In this document: positions 1 to 8,876 of the stretch, one piece after another
Layout: every line of letters starts with the position of its first letter
Position numbering within the stretch: the first letter of the stretch is position 1
Source of the DNA: Acinetobacter guillouiae CIP 63.46
Lineage (GTDB): Bacteria > Pseudomonadota > Gammaproteobacteria > Pseudomonadales > Moraxellaceae
Assembly (NCBI RefSeq): GCF_000368145.1
Contig: NZ_KB849283.1
Coordinates: 1,948,324 to 2,012,323, forward strand
Direction of reading: 5' to 3'
DNA length: 64,000 bases
Program-made: the position numbers and the translations under genes
The notes under the pieces: generated by a model
Database searches by the model: none
The model's input: only the letters and a program-made list of their open reading frames with translations
Told to the model about the DNA's origin: nothing

Positions 1-135
1 AACAAATACACGAACGCCAATTCCTGGAGTATTTTGCTTCTCCAAAAGATCTTTTAAATACTCTTGCGCATTGGGAGTAATCAATAAATTTGGAATTTCT
101 TCTGCAACCGCAGTATTGGTGTTCTCAGTCGACAT
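1..135 (-). CDS. nfuA: Fe-S biogenesis protein NfuA, N-terminal part (cut by window edge)
   Basis: The first 45 codons of a minus-strand gene starting with ATG at 135 and running off the left edge. The peptide begins MSTENTNTAVAEE and continues with LLITPNAQEYLKDLL and GIGVRVFV, the start of the A-type (degenerate HesB/IscA-like) domain of NfuA as I know it from Acinetobacter. NfuA carries Fe-S clusters to target apoproteins in the cytoplasm; its cluster-binding CxxC lies in the C-terminal Nfu domain, outside this window. The gene is divergent from the 516-residue protein at 544, sharing a 408-base intergenic region. Confidence 0.85.
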   Translation of the reverse strand, partial: MSTENTNTAVAEEIPNLLITPNAQEYLKDLLEKQNTPGIGVRVFV

Positions 136-543
136 AACTCTATCCTCAAGCTGAAGTCGGTATTTTAACTGAAGATGAGGCTGAATGAGTGAAAATCAAC
201 TAAAATTGTCGGAATTAACTTAAAAAGATGTAAAAAATATAATCTACGCAAATTTCAACTTAAAATATTCGTGTAATAAGTGAATATAAATCATACACAA
301 ATAGATATTTACTGCATTTTAGCTTATCAACAAATCGCGCTTTAAAACGCATAAAATGACACTAATGAAAATTTTTATAAATGAAATACTAAGTTTAATT
401 TAAGACATTTTTCGCACTGATTTATTCAATTTATACGACCAATTTATCTGAATTTTGTCAGAAAATGCCACCCAAATATTGAATATGGCATGGATAATGT
501 ATACATCTGTATATTAATGATGAAATAAAACGAGATATTTTGC
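136..543. promoter_or_regulatory. Divergent intergenic region between nfuA and the 516-aa gene
   Basis: 408 AT-rich bases with no reading frame that looks coding. It must hold the promoters of both divergent genes. The short stretch just before 544 contains AAAACGAGATATTTTGC, where CGAGA is a plausible weak ribosome binding site for the gene at 544. I cannot assign -35/-10 boxes with confidence. Confidence 0.4.
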
Positions 544-2094
544 ATGTCCAGTTCAATTGATGGTTTACAGTTTCCAGTTCATCCAAAGACTCAAAAAAGT
601 AGCAGCTCGCAAGTCGGTAAAGAAATCATTGCAGAAGCACTTTCCTTGGTTGATCATCTCAGCGCACAGCAAGCTTTAGATGAAAAAAACTGGCGTAAAA
701 ATTATCCAGTTTATTTTAAGGCATTGGTTGAACATGGCATTCGTTCAAGTCATAACGCCATCACTATTGCCAAACAAGGCTTACACAAAGCCCAACATAG
801 CTTTGATTTCTTTAGAGATGGACAACGCTATTCTTTAAAAGATATTGGTACAGTTCCAGTACTAGACAAGATTCAAAGCGTTAGTTTTAAAGGTCATTCA
901 GATGCTGAGGTGGAGTGGTTTGTACCCTATCACGGGCAAAAACTACAAGGCGAAGCGCTATATCAGCAAATTCAAAAGTGGCAAGACACTGGCATTATTG
1001 AAGCCAGCCATGCAGACGCCCTCAGAGAAGTGATTGCACATCCTGAATGGTTTGATTTATCGGATCGTACCTTAGTTTTATTTGGCGCAGCTTCAGAGGC
1101 AGGCCCATTAACATGGTTATCAAAATGGAAAGCCAATATTGTTGCCGTTGATCTACCCAATGAACGCGTTTGGGAGAGAATTCTTAAAACCATTGAAAAT
1201 GGCAATGCTACACTGTACGCGCCTAGTTTTCAAAAAATCGTCAATAACCATGATATTGAAGAATTAAAAAGTAAACTTGGGGCAAATTTACTGACCCAAA
1301 TTCCAGAAATTACGCAATGGCTTTGTGATAATCCACACAAGTTAGATTTGGCCTCTATTGCTTATTTGGATGGTGAGAAACATGTACGTGTGTCGATGGC
1401 AATGGACACGATTATGAGCCATGTTAGTGAACACAAGAATGATTCATCACTAATGTATATGTGTACGCCTACAGATGTTTATGCAGTACCTGAAGAAGTG
1501 ATTGAAGGTTCAAACAAAAAGTTCAAATATAGATCAAAATTTGAAACTGTACTCAGCAAAGGGATTGCAACCCTTTCCTTAAAGCAATTCTTTAAGCACC
1601 ATGATCAACAATTGATTCGCTCTGACAATGGTAAATTCTATGGGATTGCTGATTGTCTGGTGGTTGAACAAGGCCCTAATTATGCATTGGCAAAACGTAT
1701 TCAACAGTGGCGTGCAACTTTAGCACGACATCAAGGGCAACATGTCAGTATCAATATTGCACCATCCACGACGACACATTCGGTCACCAAGAATCCGTTG
1801 CTTAAAGCTGCGTTCAACGGTGCGAGTTTGTTTGATGTAGAAGCGTTCCGTCCTGAAACAACCAATTCAATTATGGCAGCGCTTTGGATTCATGACCTAA
1901 GAAATCCTAAGTCTGTTGCAAATCCTGAAACAGAGATGGGGCATCCATTAGAATTGATGATGGAAGGCGCCAATCATGGTGGTTTATGGCGTGTCGCCTA
2001 TCTTGCTCGCACAGCCTTACCTTTTGCTGCAATTTATGGGTATGCGAGTGATAAATTACCGATGCAAAAACTTTTAACCAAGTTTAAAAAGTAA
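544..2094 (+). CDS. Conserved hypothetical protein, 516 aa, with a Rossmann-like segment
   Basis: A well-formed 516-residue gene of unknown function. No signal peptide or membrane segment is visible, so it is probably cytoplasmic. Around residues 174-206 there is a beta-strand, Gly-rich loop, helix and second strand ending in an acidic residue (DRTLVLFGAASEAG ... ANIVAVDLP), which resembles the nucleotide-binding start of a short-chain dehydrogenase-type Rossmann fold. The N-terminal 150 residues are rich in His and charged residues; the C-terminus (LPFAAIYGYASDKLP) is hydrophobic. I do not recognise catalytic Tyr-x-x-x-Lys in the expected place, so oxidoreductase activity is not claimed. It stands alone, followed by a terminator hairpin. 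Homologues in Acinetobacter are, as far as I recall, annotated only as hypothetical. Confidence 0.75.
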   Translation: MSSSIDGLQFPVHPKTQKSSSSQVGKEIIAEALSLVDHLSAQQALDEKNWRKNYPVYFKALVEHGIRSSHNAITIAKQGLHKAQHSFDFFRDGQRYSLKDIGTVPVLDKIQSVSFKGHSDAEVEWFVPYHGQKLQGEALYQQIQKWQDTGIIEASHADALREVIAHPEWFDLSDRTLVLFGAASEAGPLTWLSKWKANIVAVDLPNERVWERILKTIENGNATLYAPSFQKIVNNHDIEELKSKLGANLLTQIPEITQWLCDNPHKLDLASIAYLDGEKHVRVSMAMDTIMSHVSEHKNDSSLMYMCTPTDVYAVPEEVIEGSNKKFKYRSKFETVLSKGIATLSLKQFFKHHDQQLIRSDNGKFYGIADCLVVEQGPNYALAKRIQQWRATLARHQGQHVSINIAPSTTTHSVTKNPLLKAAFNGASLFDVEAFRPETTNSIMAALWIHDLRNPKSVANPETEMGHPLELMMEGANHGGLWRVAYLARTALPFAAIYGYASDKLPMQKLLTKFKK

Positions 2095-2121
2095 CTCTTC
2101 AGGTTTAAATCCCTTTAAATT

Positions 2122-2153
2122 AAATGCCCAGTGATAAATTTAGCTGGGCATTT
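2122..2153 (+). terminator. Terminator hairpin after the 516-aa gene
   Basis: Perfect 10-bp stem AAATGCCCAG / CTGGGCATTT with a 12-base loop, 28 bases after the stop at 2094. The U-tract is only the TTT of the stem, so strength is uncertain. Confidence 0.6.
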
Positions 2154-2363
2154 AAGTGTATGAGCAGTTTTTTATGTCTTGTTAAATTTCTTATAAAAAG
2201 TATAGGCACTCCCCCAAAGCGCCAAATAACATACATAATGCAGCAATCCTTTAACGCCTTAAATATGCTATACCAATGTAAACGGTTCAGTCATTCTAAA
2301 ATGATTGACAGTTTTCTAACGATCGTTTAAAAACTTATAAAACAACCAATGAGAGAACAACAA

Positions 2364-3152
2364 ATGTCAAATCTACAAGGAAAAGTCAGTCGTGAAATCC
2401 GTGGTCATATTTTTTTAATTGGCTTAGATCGTGCAGATAAACGCAATGCTTTTGATAGTCATATGATTCACGACCTATCACTGGCTTTAACTGAATATGA
2501 AAATAATCCACAACTACGCTGTGCGGTGGTCTTTGCACATGGCGATCATTTTACCGCAGGATTGGACTTGGTTGAATTACAACCAAAACTAGCCGATGGG
2601 GTATTTAATTTTAGCGATGATATTGTGAATCCTTGGGGAACTGTTGGGCGTCAAAGAACAAAACCATTGGTAACCGCGGTACAAGGCTATTGTTATACCG
2701 CTGGTATTGAATTGATGTTGAATTCTGACATCGTTGTTGCCAATGAAAATACTCAATTTACCCAAATTGAAGTACAGCGCGGTATCTTACCTTTTGGTGG
2801 TGCAACAGTACGTTTCGTCCAAGCTGCTGGCTGGGCAAAAGCCATGAAATATGTGTTAACTGGTGATTTATTTTATGCACAAACAGCCTATGAAATGAAC
2901 TTAGTCACTGAGGTTGTTGAGGATAACCAACAGTTAACGCGTGCCATAGAGCTGGCTGAACGTATTGCCAATGCTGCACCACTTGCCGTCCAAGCGGCAC
3001 TCCATTCGGCACATCAAGCCTTTTTACAAAGTCCTGAAGTCGCATTTGCAAACCTACAAAATCTACTTAGCCCTTTACTCGCCTCTGAAGATGCGCAAGA
3101 AGGTGTGAGAGCAATGATCGAACGTCGAGCACCACAGTTTAAAGGCAAGTAA
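2364..3152 (+). CDS. Crotonase-family protein (enoyl-CoA hydratase/isomerase)
   Basis: A 262-residue crotonase-fold protein, probably acting on an acyl-CoA thioester. The fold is shown by LDRADKRNAFDSHMIHDL near the N-terminus, the oxyanion-hole segments AHGDHFTAGLDL and YTAGIELMLNSDIVVA, and PFGGATVRF. I prefer the ATG at 2364 (MSNLQGKV) because GAGAG lies at the right distance before it and overlaps the upstream ATG at 2349. The usual hydratase catalytic Glu pair is not clear, so the exact reaction (hydratase, isomerase or other) is open. It is followed after 49 bases by an alpha/beta hydrolase and then a TetR regulator on the same strand, suggesting one operon for lipid or acyl-CoA metabolism. 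Confidence 0.85.
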   Translation: MSNLQGKVSREIRGHIFLIGLDRADKRNAFDSHMIHDLSLALTEYENNPQLRCAVVFAHGDHFTAGLDLVELQPKLADGVFNFSDDIVNPWGTVGRQRTKPLVTAVQGYCYTAGIELMLNSDIVVANENTQFTQIEVQRGILPFGGATVRFVQAAGWAKAMKYVLTGDLFYAQTAYEMNLVTEVVEDNQQLTRAIELAERIANAAPLAVQAALHSAHQAFLQSPEVAFANLQNLLSPLLASEDAQEGVRAMIERRAPQFKGK

Positions 3153-3201
3153 ACCAATCATAGCGATATACGGCGATAACCTAATAACTGTGGGAACAAT
3201 C

Positions 3202-4110
3202 ATGCAAAATTTAAAGTATTCAACTGAAATCAAACACTTGAATGGCAATAGTTTTACCAGCCAAGCCATCAGCTTTAAGGCATTGGATGGTTATGTACTG
3301 GCTGGCGTACTTTACACCCCAGTCAATACAATCAAAGCAAATCTTGTTGTTTCCAGTGCAACAGGTGTCCCACAAGCATTTTATCGCCGCTTCTCTGAAT
3401 ATGCAGCACAATTGGGTTATCAGGTACTCACTTTTGATTATCGTGGCGTGGCCAAATCTGCGCCACGGCAATTAAAAGGTTTTAAAATGTCATATCTGGA
3501 TTGGGGGAAATTAGATTTAGCAGGTGCAATTGACTACAGTTTTAAACAAGATACGCCCCTATTTTTAGTTGGACATTCTTACGGTGGACAAGCCTTAGGG
3601 TTAACACCGAATCACGACAAAGTAAGTGCAATGTATTGTTTTGGCACAGGTGCTGGCTGGCATGGCTATATGCCATTTAAAGAAAAAATTAAAGTTCAGG
3701 TAATTTGGAACATTATCTTTCCACCTATGGTGGCGATTACAGGTTACTTACCTTGGAGTAAACTCAATATGGGTGCAGATTTACCTAAAGGGGTCTACCA
3801 ACAATGGCGTAGATGGTGCAAAAATCCCACTTACTTTTTTGCAGATCCTGAGCAACAAAATTTGCATGAACAATATGCCCAAATTAAAACGCCGATTTAT
3901 GCAGTGGCCGCTTTAGATGATGATTGGGCATTGCCAAATTCTCGTTATGCTTTTATGCAACATTACAAAAATGCGCCCATGCACTTTATCAACATATCCG
4001 CAGACGAGTTTGGTTTAAAACAGATTGGACATATGGGCTATTTTCGTCAAGGTTCGGAGCCAATTTGGGATAAAATGTTAAATACTTTCGAAACATTCAT
4101 CCACGATTAA
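3202..4110 (+). CDS. Alpha/beta-fold hydrolase
   Basis: A 302-residue serine hydrolase of the alpha/beta fold. The nucleophile elbow is GHSYGG (VGHSYGGQALG), preceded by the FDYRGVAKSAP strand-turn. A likely acidic residue is in ALDDDWALP and the catalytic His in GHMGYFR near the C-terminus. The ATG at 3202 with GGGAAC before it is a better start than the upstream in-frame GTG at 3190. No signal peptide is seen. The substrate is unknown; a role with the crotonase just upstream is inferred from the shared direction and short gap. Confidence 0.85.
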   Translation: MQNLKYSTEIKHLNGNSFTSQAISFKALDGYVLAGVLYTPVNTIKANLVVSSATGVPQAFYRRFSEYAAQLGYQVLTFDYRGVAKSAPRQLKGFKMSYLDWGKLDLAGAIDYSFKQDTPLFLVGHSYGGQALGLTPNHDKVSAMYCFGTGAGWHGYMPFKEKIKVQVIWNIIFPPMVAITGYLPWSKLNMGADLPKGVYQQWRRWCKNPTYFFADPEQQNLHEQYAQIKTPIYAVAALDDDWALPNSRYAFMQHYKNAPMHFINISADEFGLKQIGHMGYFRQGSEPIWDKMLNTFETFIHD

Positions 4111-4139
4111 TTTTAACTCCATAAGCAGCAAGGTCATCT

Positions 4140-4700
4140 ATGCGCCCACAAAAACTTAGGCCTGAACATATGTTAAATACCTGTGCTTTACAATTTAAAG
4201 CACATGGTTATGCTGGAACAAGTATGGAGATGTTGGCAAAAGCATGTGGACTCAGTAAAGCATCGTTTTATTATTATTATCCCAACAAACAAGCCTTATT
4301 GATGCAGATCTTAGCGCACACTCATCTTTATTTAAATCAATCGCTGTTTAAACTCGAAGATTTTGCTGTAGTGGATGCAAATCAACAATTTCAAATCATC
4401 CATGATAAAGCTGTTCATTTTTTTAGTTATGAAATAAAAGGCTGTTTAGTTGGGATACTGTCCTTAGAGGCAAGCCATATTTCTTTAGAAGTCTTGGAAA
4501 AAATCCGTGAAATTTTCCAAGATTGGCAAAATGCCTTGTATCAATTATTTCAACAAAAAATGGATCAAGCCGATGCACAAATTTTGGCAAAAATAAGTGT
4601 GGCCGATTATGAGGGTGCGATTTTAATGTATCGACTAAATAACGATCTGTTCTATTTAAATCAAGTCAAAGCGCGAATTTCTCAACAACTCTCCTTATAA
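4140..4700 (+). CDS. TetR/AcrR-family transcriptional regulator
   Basis: A 186-residue one-domain regulator. The N-terminal helix-turn-helix reads HMLNTCALQFKAHGYAGTSMEMLAKACGLSKASFYYYYPNK in overlapping short pieces (residues about 10-50), typical of TetR, followed by an all-helical ligand-binding half. It lies 29 bases after the alpha/beta hydrolase and probably controls the crotonase-hydrolase-regulator unit. Ligand unknown. Confidence 0.9.
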   Translation: MRPQKLRPEHMLNTCALQFKAHGYAGTSMEMLAKACGLSKASFYYYYPNKQALLMQILAHTHLYLNQSLFKLEDFAVVDANQQFQIIHDKAVHFFSYEIKGCLVGILSLEASHISLEVLEKIREIFQDWQNALYQLFQQKMDQADAQILAKISVADYEGAILMYRLNNDLFYLNQVKARISQQLSL

Positions 4701-4736
4701 TACTCGACTGATTTGCAACTTCTTGGTGAAAATTAA

Positions 4737-5111
4737 ATGATAAAAAAGATCAAATATAGTTTTTTAGCTTTGCTTTTTATGAGCCTATTCAATACAGCTT
4801 ATGCACAATGCAATCAACAAGATCAACGACAAGCTTATCAATGTATGCAGCAGCAATTAAAAACAGATAAAGCGAAAATGAATAAGCTATATCAACGCAT
4901 TTATCTGCAATACGATGATAACAACAAGTTATTACTAGAAAAATCACAAAAAGCTTGGCTCAATTATCGTGATGCTCAATGTAATGAACTCATGGGAAGT
5001 CTTACTTATGGTGCTTTGGGATTGGCATCAGGATTTGCACATTTAGATTGTGAAATCAATTCCACAACATTTCGACTAAAAGAATTAAGCAGTCTAATAG
5101 AAAATCAATAA
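4737..5111 (+). CDS. Secreted LprI-like protein (DUF1311 family)
   Basis: A 124-residue periplasmic protein. Residues 1-23 form a signal peptide (MIKKIKYSFLALLFMSLFNTAYA) with cleavage before QCNQQD. The mature part holds four Cys and the LprI/DUF1311 pattern: a Cys pair near the start, a helical Lys-rich middle, SQKAWLNYRDAQC, and a final Cys-containing helix (HLDCEINSTTFRLKEL). Family members include lysozyme inhibitor LprI of mycobacteria, but most have no known role, so lysozyme inhibition is only a possibility here. Confidence 0.75.
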   Translation: MIKKIKYSFLALLFMSLFNTAYAQCNQQDQRQAYQCMQQQLKTDKAKMNKLYQRIYLQYDDNNKLLLEKSQKAWLNYRDAQCNELMGSLTYGALGLASGFAHLDCEINSTTFRLKELSSLIENQ

Positions 5112-5136
5112 CGATCTTTAAATTCGGCTTTATGTT

Positions 5137-5688
5137 CTATGCCTTGATGATCAACATGCGCATAGAACACCCATAACGTCCGACATAGTATTCAAGTGAT
5201 TGTTCATGATAGCTCCAAAAAATAGACCATTCGCCAAAATCAAAAGAACCGATCTGACTTTGTGTATTCATCGGCATCTTACTGAGTACGTCATGCTGAA
5301 TATGCCCTGCTTGAGAAAAATCTTTGGTCTGTAAAGCTTGTTCAAAAAACAGTTGCGCCGCTGCATCAAATAACCGTTGGTCTTCATCAGTGATCGGCTT
5401 GGCGGGGGGATGTTGCTCCTCAAGTACGGTCGGCTGCTCTACTTGAACTGTAGAATTTAATGGTACTGTTGCTACTGTTGAACTCGCCTTTTGTCGCTCT
5501 TCTGCAATCATCTGTTTAATCAGCTTGGTTTTTTCGGGCAGTTCATGCTCTTCTTGAGGATTTTGAACCAATTGAGATAACGCTTGTCGTTGTTCTTCAA
5601 AAGCTGCATTAATTTTTTGTTTAGCAACCCATCGCCATAACACATATAGCGTGATCAAAAATAATAGGACAATGATAAATTTCAACAT
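5137..5688 (-). CDS. Membrane-anchored hypothetical protein, 183 aa
   Basis: Not recognised as a named family. Residues 1-18 are one hydrophobic segment (MLKFIIVLLFLITLYVLW) that would anchor the protein in the inner membrane, followed by a Gln/Glu/Lys-rich stretch that looks partly coiled-coil or disordered to about residue 90. The C-terminal 90 residues (DEDQRLFDAAAQLFFEQALQTKDFSQAGHIQ onward, read in pieces) look folded and contain aromatic residues and one Cys near the end. It stands opposite to and converges with the LprI-like gene, with only 25 bases between the stops. Confidence 0.65.
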   Translation of the reverse strand: MLKFIIVLLFLITLYVLWRWVAKQKINAAFEEQRQALSQLVQNPQEEHELPEKTKLIKQMIAEERQKASSTVATVPLNSTVQVEQPTVLEEQHPPAKPITDEDQRLFDAAAQLFFEQALQTKDFSQAGHIQHDVLSKMPMNTQSQIGSFDFGEWSIFWSYHEQSLEYYVGRYGCSMRMLIIKA

Positions 5689-5866
5689 AGCGTAATCTCA
5701 AGCATATAATACGCCCCAGTTCAGACTCATGAGCTAAGTTTAAAGCTGAGTATTTTGATTGTTTTTTTAATAGTTTACCCAGTAAATTGTATAACTATCT
5801 CATTAGAGATACCCAGCTTAAACGTAACAATTGTTTTCTTTATACAGATAAACCAGATCTCTTATT

Positions 5867-6493
5867 TTAATTTTGTAATGCTTTTAGATCACCTGAAGCA
5901 AATACGATCCCTTTGCCTTGCACCTTTTTGAGTATTATCGGTTTTCCTATATTTTTATATATCGGCTGATCATCTTTAAGCGCTTTTAAAGCAATTTTTT
6001 GAATAAAAATCTGATCATTTTTACTATACAGCTTTACCCCACCTTCATCTGAGGCCATATAATGAACTTTCACATGATAGATATTTTGTAGATCTGGCAT
6101 CCACACAATCACTAAATCACCGCCACGTTCATACATATTGTCAAACACAATCGTATCTGCATCCACTTGCTCAGATTTAACACCAACATAACCACTTGCA
6201 TCCGCCAGTTGATCGACTAAATATAATGATTTTTTAGCACCCAACTGTATCCCATACGCTGAAAAATATTGCTCTCGATCTTGCTTTTTACGGATACAGG
6301 AATAGGTTTTTAATACGACTTTTGTCGAGCGTAATTGATAAGTTTGAGGTAAAAATATGTCTTCATCATCTTGATAACATTGTTTTGAAAGCTGCATTTG
6401 AATGTTCAATTGTTGAAATTCTTGTGCATATATAGATGAAGTGATCACGACACTACAAATGAATAATAACTGTTTGATATATTGTATTTTCAT
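5867..6493 (-). CDS. Secreted hypothetical protein, 208 aa
   Basis: A protein with a clear signal peptide (MKIQYIKQLLFICSVVITSSIYA, cleavage before QEF). The mature part contains two Cys (QCYQDD, YSCIRKK) and alternates hydrophobic and polar residues in a way that suggests mostly beta structure. I do not recognise a family. It is probably periplasmic. A strong bidirectional hairpin at 6584-6626 separates it from the next upstream gene, so it is likely transcribed alone. Confidence 0.65.
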   Translation of the reverse strand: MKIQYIKQLLFICSVVITSSIYAQEFQQLNIQMQLSKQCYQDDEDIFLPQTYQLRSTKVVLKTYSCIRKKQDREQYFSAYGIQLGAKKSLYLVDQLADASGYVGVKSEQVDADTIVFDNMYERGGDLVIVWMPDLQNIYHVKVHYMASDEGGVKLYSKNDQIFIQKIALKALKDDQPIYKNIGKPIILKKVQGKGIVFASGDLKALQN

Positions 6494-6583
6494 TTCAATT
6501 TTCTAAATTTTAGGATAAGCCGTTATCTGTTGTATATCATTTAAAAACAAATGATCAGTTTTATCTGAATTATAGCAATATTT

Positions 6584-6626
6584 AAAATAAAACACGCTAT
6601 ATAACGCATATAGCATGTTTTATTTT
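6584..6626. terminator. Strong bidirectional hairpin terminator
   Basis: A 19-position stem with a single mismatch (AAAATAAAACACGCTATAT against ATATAGCATGTTTTATTTT) and a 5-base loop, lying 8 bases after the stop of the metallo-beta-lactamase-like gene. A/T runs at both ends let it act in either direction. Confidence 0.85.
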
Positions 6627-6633
6627 AAATTAA

Positions 6634-7551
6634 TTATTGTAATGTTTTAAGCTGCGCTAAGCGTTGTTGCTGCTGTAATTGTTGTTCAAATTCAACTCTC
6701 CCCTTCGCTACATAATTTTGTAAACCCGTCTGATCAATAAATGCTTTTTTATCACCTGCATTCAATTTGGCTAATTTCTGCTTCATATGGAAACGATCCG
6801 CTTTATTGGCAAGAAAAATATCTGCATGGATTGCATCCAAAGTTTTAAATGTGTGACGTATGTCTGAAACTAGATTTGGATAATTATTATTGTTTAACAA
6901 ATAATAACCGCCCGTAAATAAACTGTCAGCATAGATGAGTTTATAGTTTTTTAAGTGATAACGGATATCTGTCGTCCAAGAGGTTGCACCTGGCAAATGG
7001 CCTGGCGTCGCATGTGCTGTAAAGATTTGACGACCGAGCTTTAATTGTTGCCCATCTTTGATAATGATATCTACAGCTACAGATGGAAAAGGCAATTGCT
7101 TAGCTAAAGCAAAATCAGTCACGCCGCCATTTTCTAGCATTTCGGCATTGGCAGCACTTGCGACCAATTGAGCACCACTCCATTGTTTTAATTTGGCAAA
7201 ACCACCAGCTTGATCTAGACGCGCATGACTATTAAGTAGATATTTTACATTTGTGATTTTAAAACCCAGTTTTTCAATATTGGCTTTAATCTGCACTGCC
7301 GACTGATCAATCCCACTATCAATTAAAACCAAACCATCACCTGTATCAAACAGCACCGAAGATAAATTTTCAGTACCGACATAATAGACATGATTAAAAA
7401 TTTTAAACGGCTCAATGGGTGTATTCCACGATTCAAACAAACTCATCGGCGGTGCATCGGTCAATGCTTGCTGAGCATTTAATGGTGCTGCTTGAGTATA
7501 TTGAACGCTCATTGCGATCAAGGAAATAACAATGGATTTGAACAGATGCAT
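6634..7551 (-). CDS. Subclass B3-type metallo-beta-lactamase-fold protein with R-Q-K active site
   Basis: A secreted 305-residue MBL-fold protein of B3 type. The start at 7551 gives a typical signal peptide (MHLFKSIVISLIAMSVQYTQA); an upstream ATG at 7584 adds 11 residues that spoil it. The fold is shown by LIDSGIDQS, the motif NSHARLDQAGG, TPGHLPGATSW and FLANKADRFHMK. In standard BBL numbering the canonical B3 ligands H116, H118, D120, H121, H196, H263 read H, R, D, Q, H and K here (His109, Arg111, Asp113, Gln114, His185 and Lys250 from this start). That is the pattern called B3-RQK in the literature, in which some members still hydrolyse beta-lactams. Activity here is therefore possible but unproven; a non-lactam hydrolase or a non-enzymatic role remain alternatives. 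It is a single-gene unit with its own terminator. Confidence 0.85.
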   Translation of the reverse strand: MHLFKSIVISLIAMSVQYTQAAPLNAQQALTDAPPMSLFESWNTPIEPFKIFNHVYYVGTENLSSVLFDTGDGLVLIDSGIDQSAVQIKANIEKLGFKITNVKYLLNSHARLDQAGGFAKLKQWSGAQLVASAANAEMLENGGVTDFALAKQLPFPSVAVDIIIKDGQQLKLGRQIFTAHATPGHLPGATSWTTDIRYHLKNYKLIYADSLFTGGYYLLNNNNYPNLVSDIRHTFKTLDAIHADIFLANKADRFHMKQKLAKLNAGDKKAFIDQTGLQNYVAKGRVEFEQQLQQQQRLAQLKTLQ

Positions 7552-7690
7552 ATAAGCGATCCATGCTAAAAATGAGTCGCCCATACTTGATTAAATCACG
7601 ATATTTATCAATTTTTTAATGCCTAAAAAACAACTCAGTACATCTTAAATTGTAAACAATATTTGCAAGTTTTATTCGGGCCTTAAAGTA

Positions 7691-8818
7691 CTAATTTAAA
7701 ACCTTGTCGGCAATTTTATTACTGACCTTAATAGCCAACTGATCGACATAATCACTATAAAAATTCGCAGCAATCAGGGTGACAACAATCGCAGTTAACC
7801 CTGAGCAGATTACCGCGAGAGAATAGCTCCAATGCCAACTTAAAAATAAGTTAAACAACGGAATACAGATTAAATACAGCATCATTAGATGTAATAGATA
7901 AATGGAAAAAGATAACTTTCCTAACCAGACTAAAATCGGGTGATCTAAGCCTTTAGACAATAATGGACTCATCAAAACACTATAAACAATTAAAATCCCA
8001 GCGATGAAATTACTATAATCATAAGTATTCTCCCCTAAAATATGATGAACCCAGCTATAGGCTGCACTGGTATTATGTGCACCTGCTAAATATAGGCCAA
8101 TCAATAACATAGGAATAGCTACAGCATTTGAAAGTGGTTTGGCATACAGATAAATATAGATACCAATAATAAAACTGGAAATTCCAAAACTAAAGCCTTG
8201 CCCTCGCCAAAGAAATGCAAGACAAGGAATTAAAAGTGAGCCTAGCCAAAAAGCAATATGTTTATAATGATACAAATAGAGTAGAAAAAATAATGCAAAT
8301 GAGCCCATGAGCTCAATCGTCATCGTCCATAACACCCAGTTTATATCACTTTCTGAGAATAAAAATGCGCCTATAGTTCCTTCATATACTGCATGTTTAA
8401 AACTAAAATCTTGTATCGCAAATGCATGTAACCAAGCACCCACATGACTACTATCAATATGGATGACTTTAAAGACCAACCAAATGATAATGCATGAAGT
8501 CAGTGCTGGAATCATTAAACGCGGATAGCGTTTAATCATCATATTTTTAATCTTTGCATGAAATTGTTGAGGGCTTTTTAAGATCGCATAGCTGAGCACA
8601 AAGCCACTTAAGACAAAAAATACAAAAACAGCAGCATCACCTGAGTAGAGAAAGCCAAAAGGCAAATGATGTATGGCATACACCCAAGCCAAATCTGTTT
8701 TCTCATGGGGATCAAAATGATGTAAATATGGAAAAAAACTCATTGCAAGATGAGAAAATACGACAGCTAAACAAGCTAAACCTCGAATACTTTCTGCCGA
8801 GTTTATTTTTGCGGACAT
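7691..8818 (-). CDS. Acyltransferase-3 family membrane protein
   Basis: A 375-residue polytopic inner-membrane protein of the acyltransferase-3 (OafA/YrhL-like) family, which moves acetyl or succinyl groups onto extracytoplasmic sugars. The family signature is in the first segment, ESIRGLACLAVVFSHLAM (the RG and H of this segment are the conserved residues), followed by about ten hydrophobic helices (for example FVFFVLSGFVLSY, WVLWTMTIELMGSF). It starts 58 bases after the pgaD stop on the same strand, so it is probably the last gene of the pgaBCD transcript. By position it resembles icaC of the staphylococcal PNAG locus, making PNAG O-acylation a reasonable inference. Other glycan targets are possible. 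Confidence 0.85.
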   Translation of the reverse strand: MSAKINSAESIRGLACLAVVFSHLAMSFFPYLHHFDPHEKTDLAWVYAIHHLPFGFLYSGDAAVFVFFVLSGFVLSYAILKSPQQFHAKIKNMMIKRYPRLMIPALTSCIIIWLVFKVIHIDSSHVGAWLHAFAIQDFSFKHAVYEGTIGAFLFSESDINWVLWTMTIELMGSFALFFLLYLYHYKHIAFWLGSLLIPCLAFLWRGQGFSFGISSFIIGIYIYLYAKPLSNAVAIPMLLIGLYLAGAHNTSAAYSWVHHILGENTYDYSNFIAGILIVYSVLMSPLLSKGLDHPILVWLGKLSFSIYLLHLMMLYLICIPLFNLFLSWHWSYSLAVICSGLTAIVVTLIAANFYSDYVDQLAIKVSNKIADKVLN

Positions 8819-8876
8819 CTATGTTTCCCTGTGAAAACAAAAGCCCCAACCTGTGGAACTTTTGCTGACTAAGCCA

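Noticed and set aside
2124-2330. Plus-strand open frame of 68 codons between the 516-aa gene and the crotonase gene
   Set aside because: It begins inside the terminator hairpin at 2122-2153, has no ribosome site, and its composition is not protein-like.
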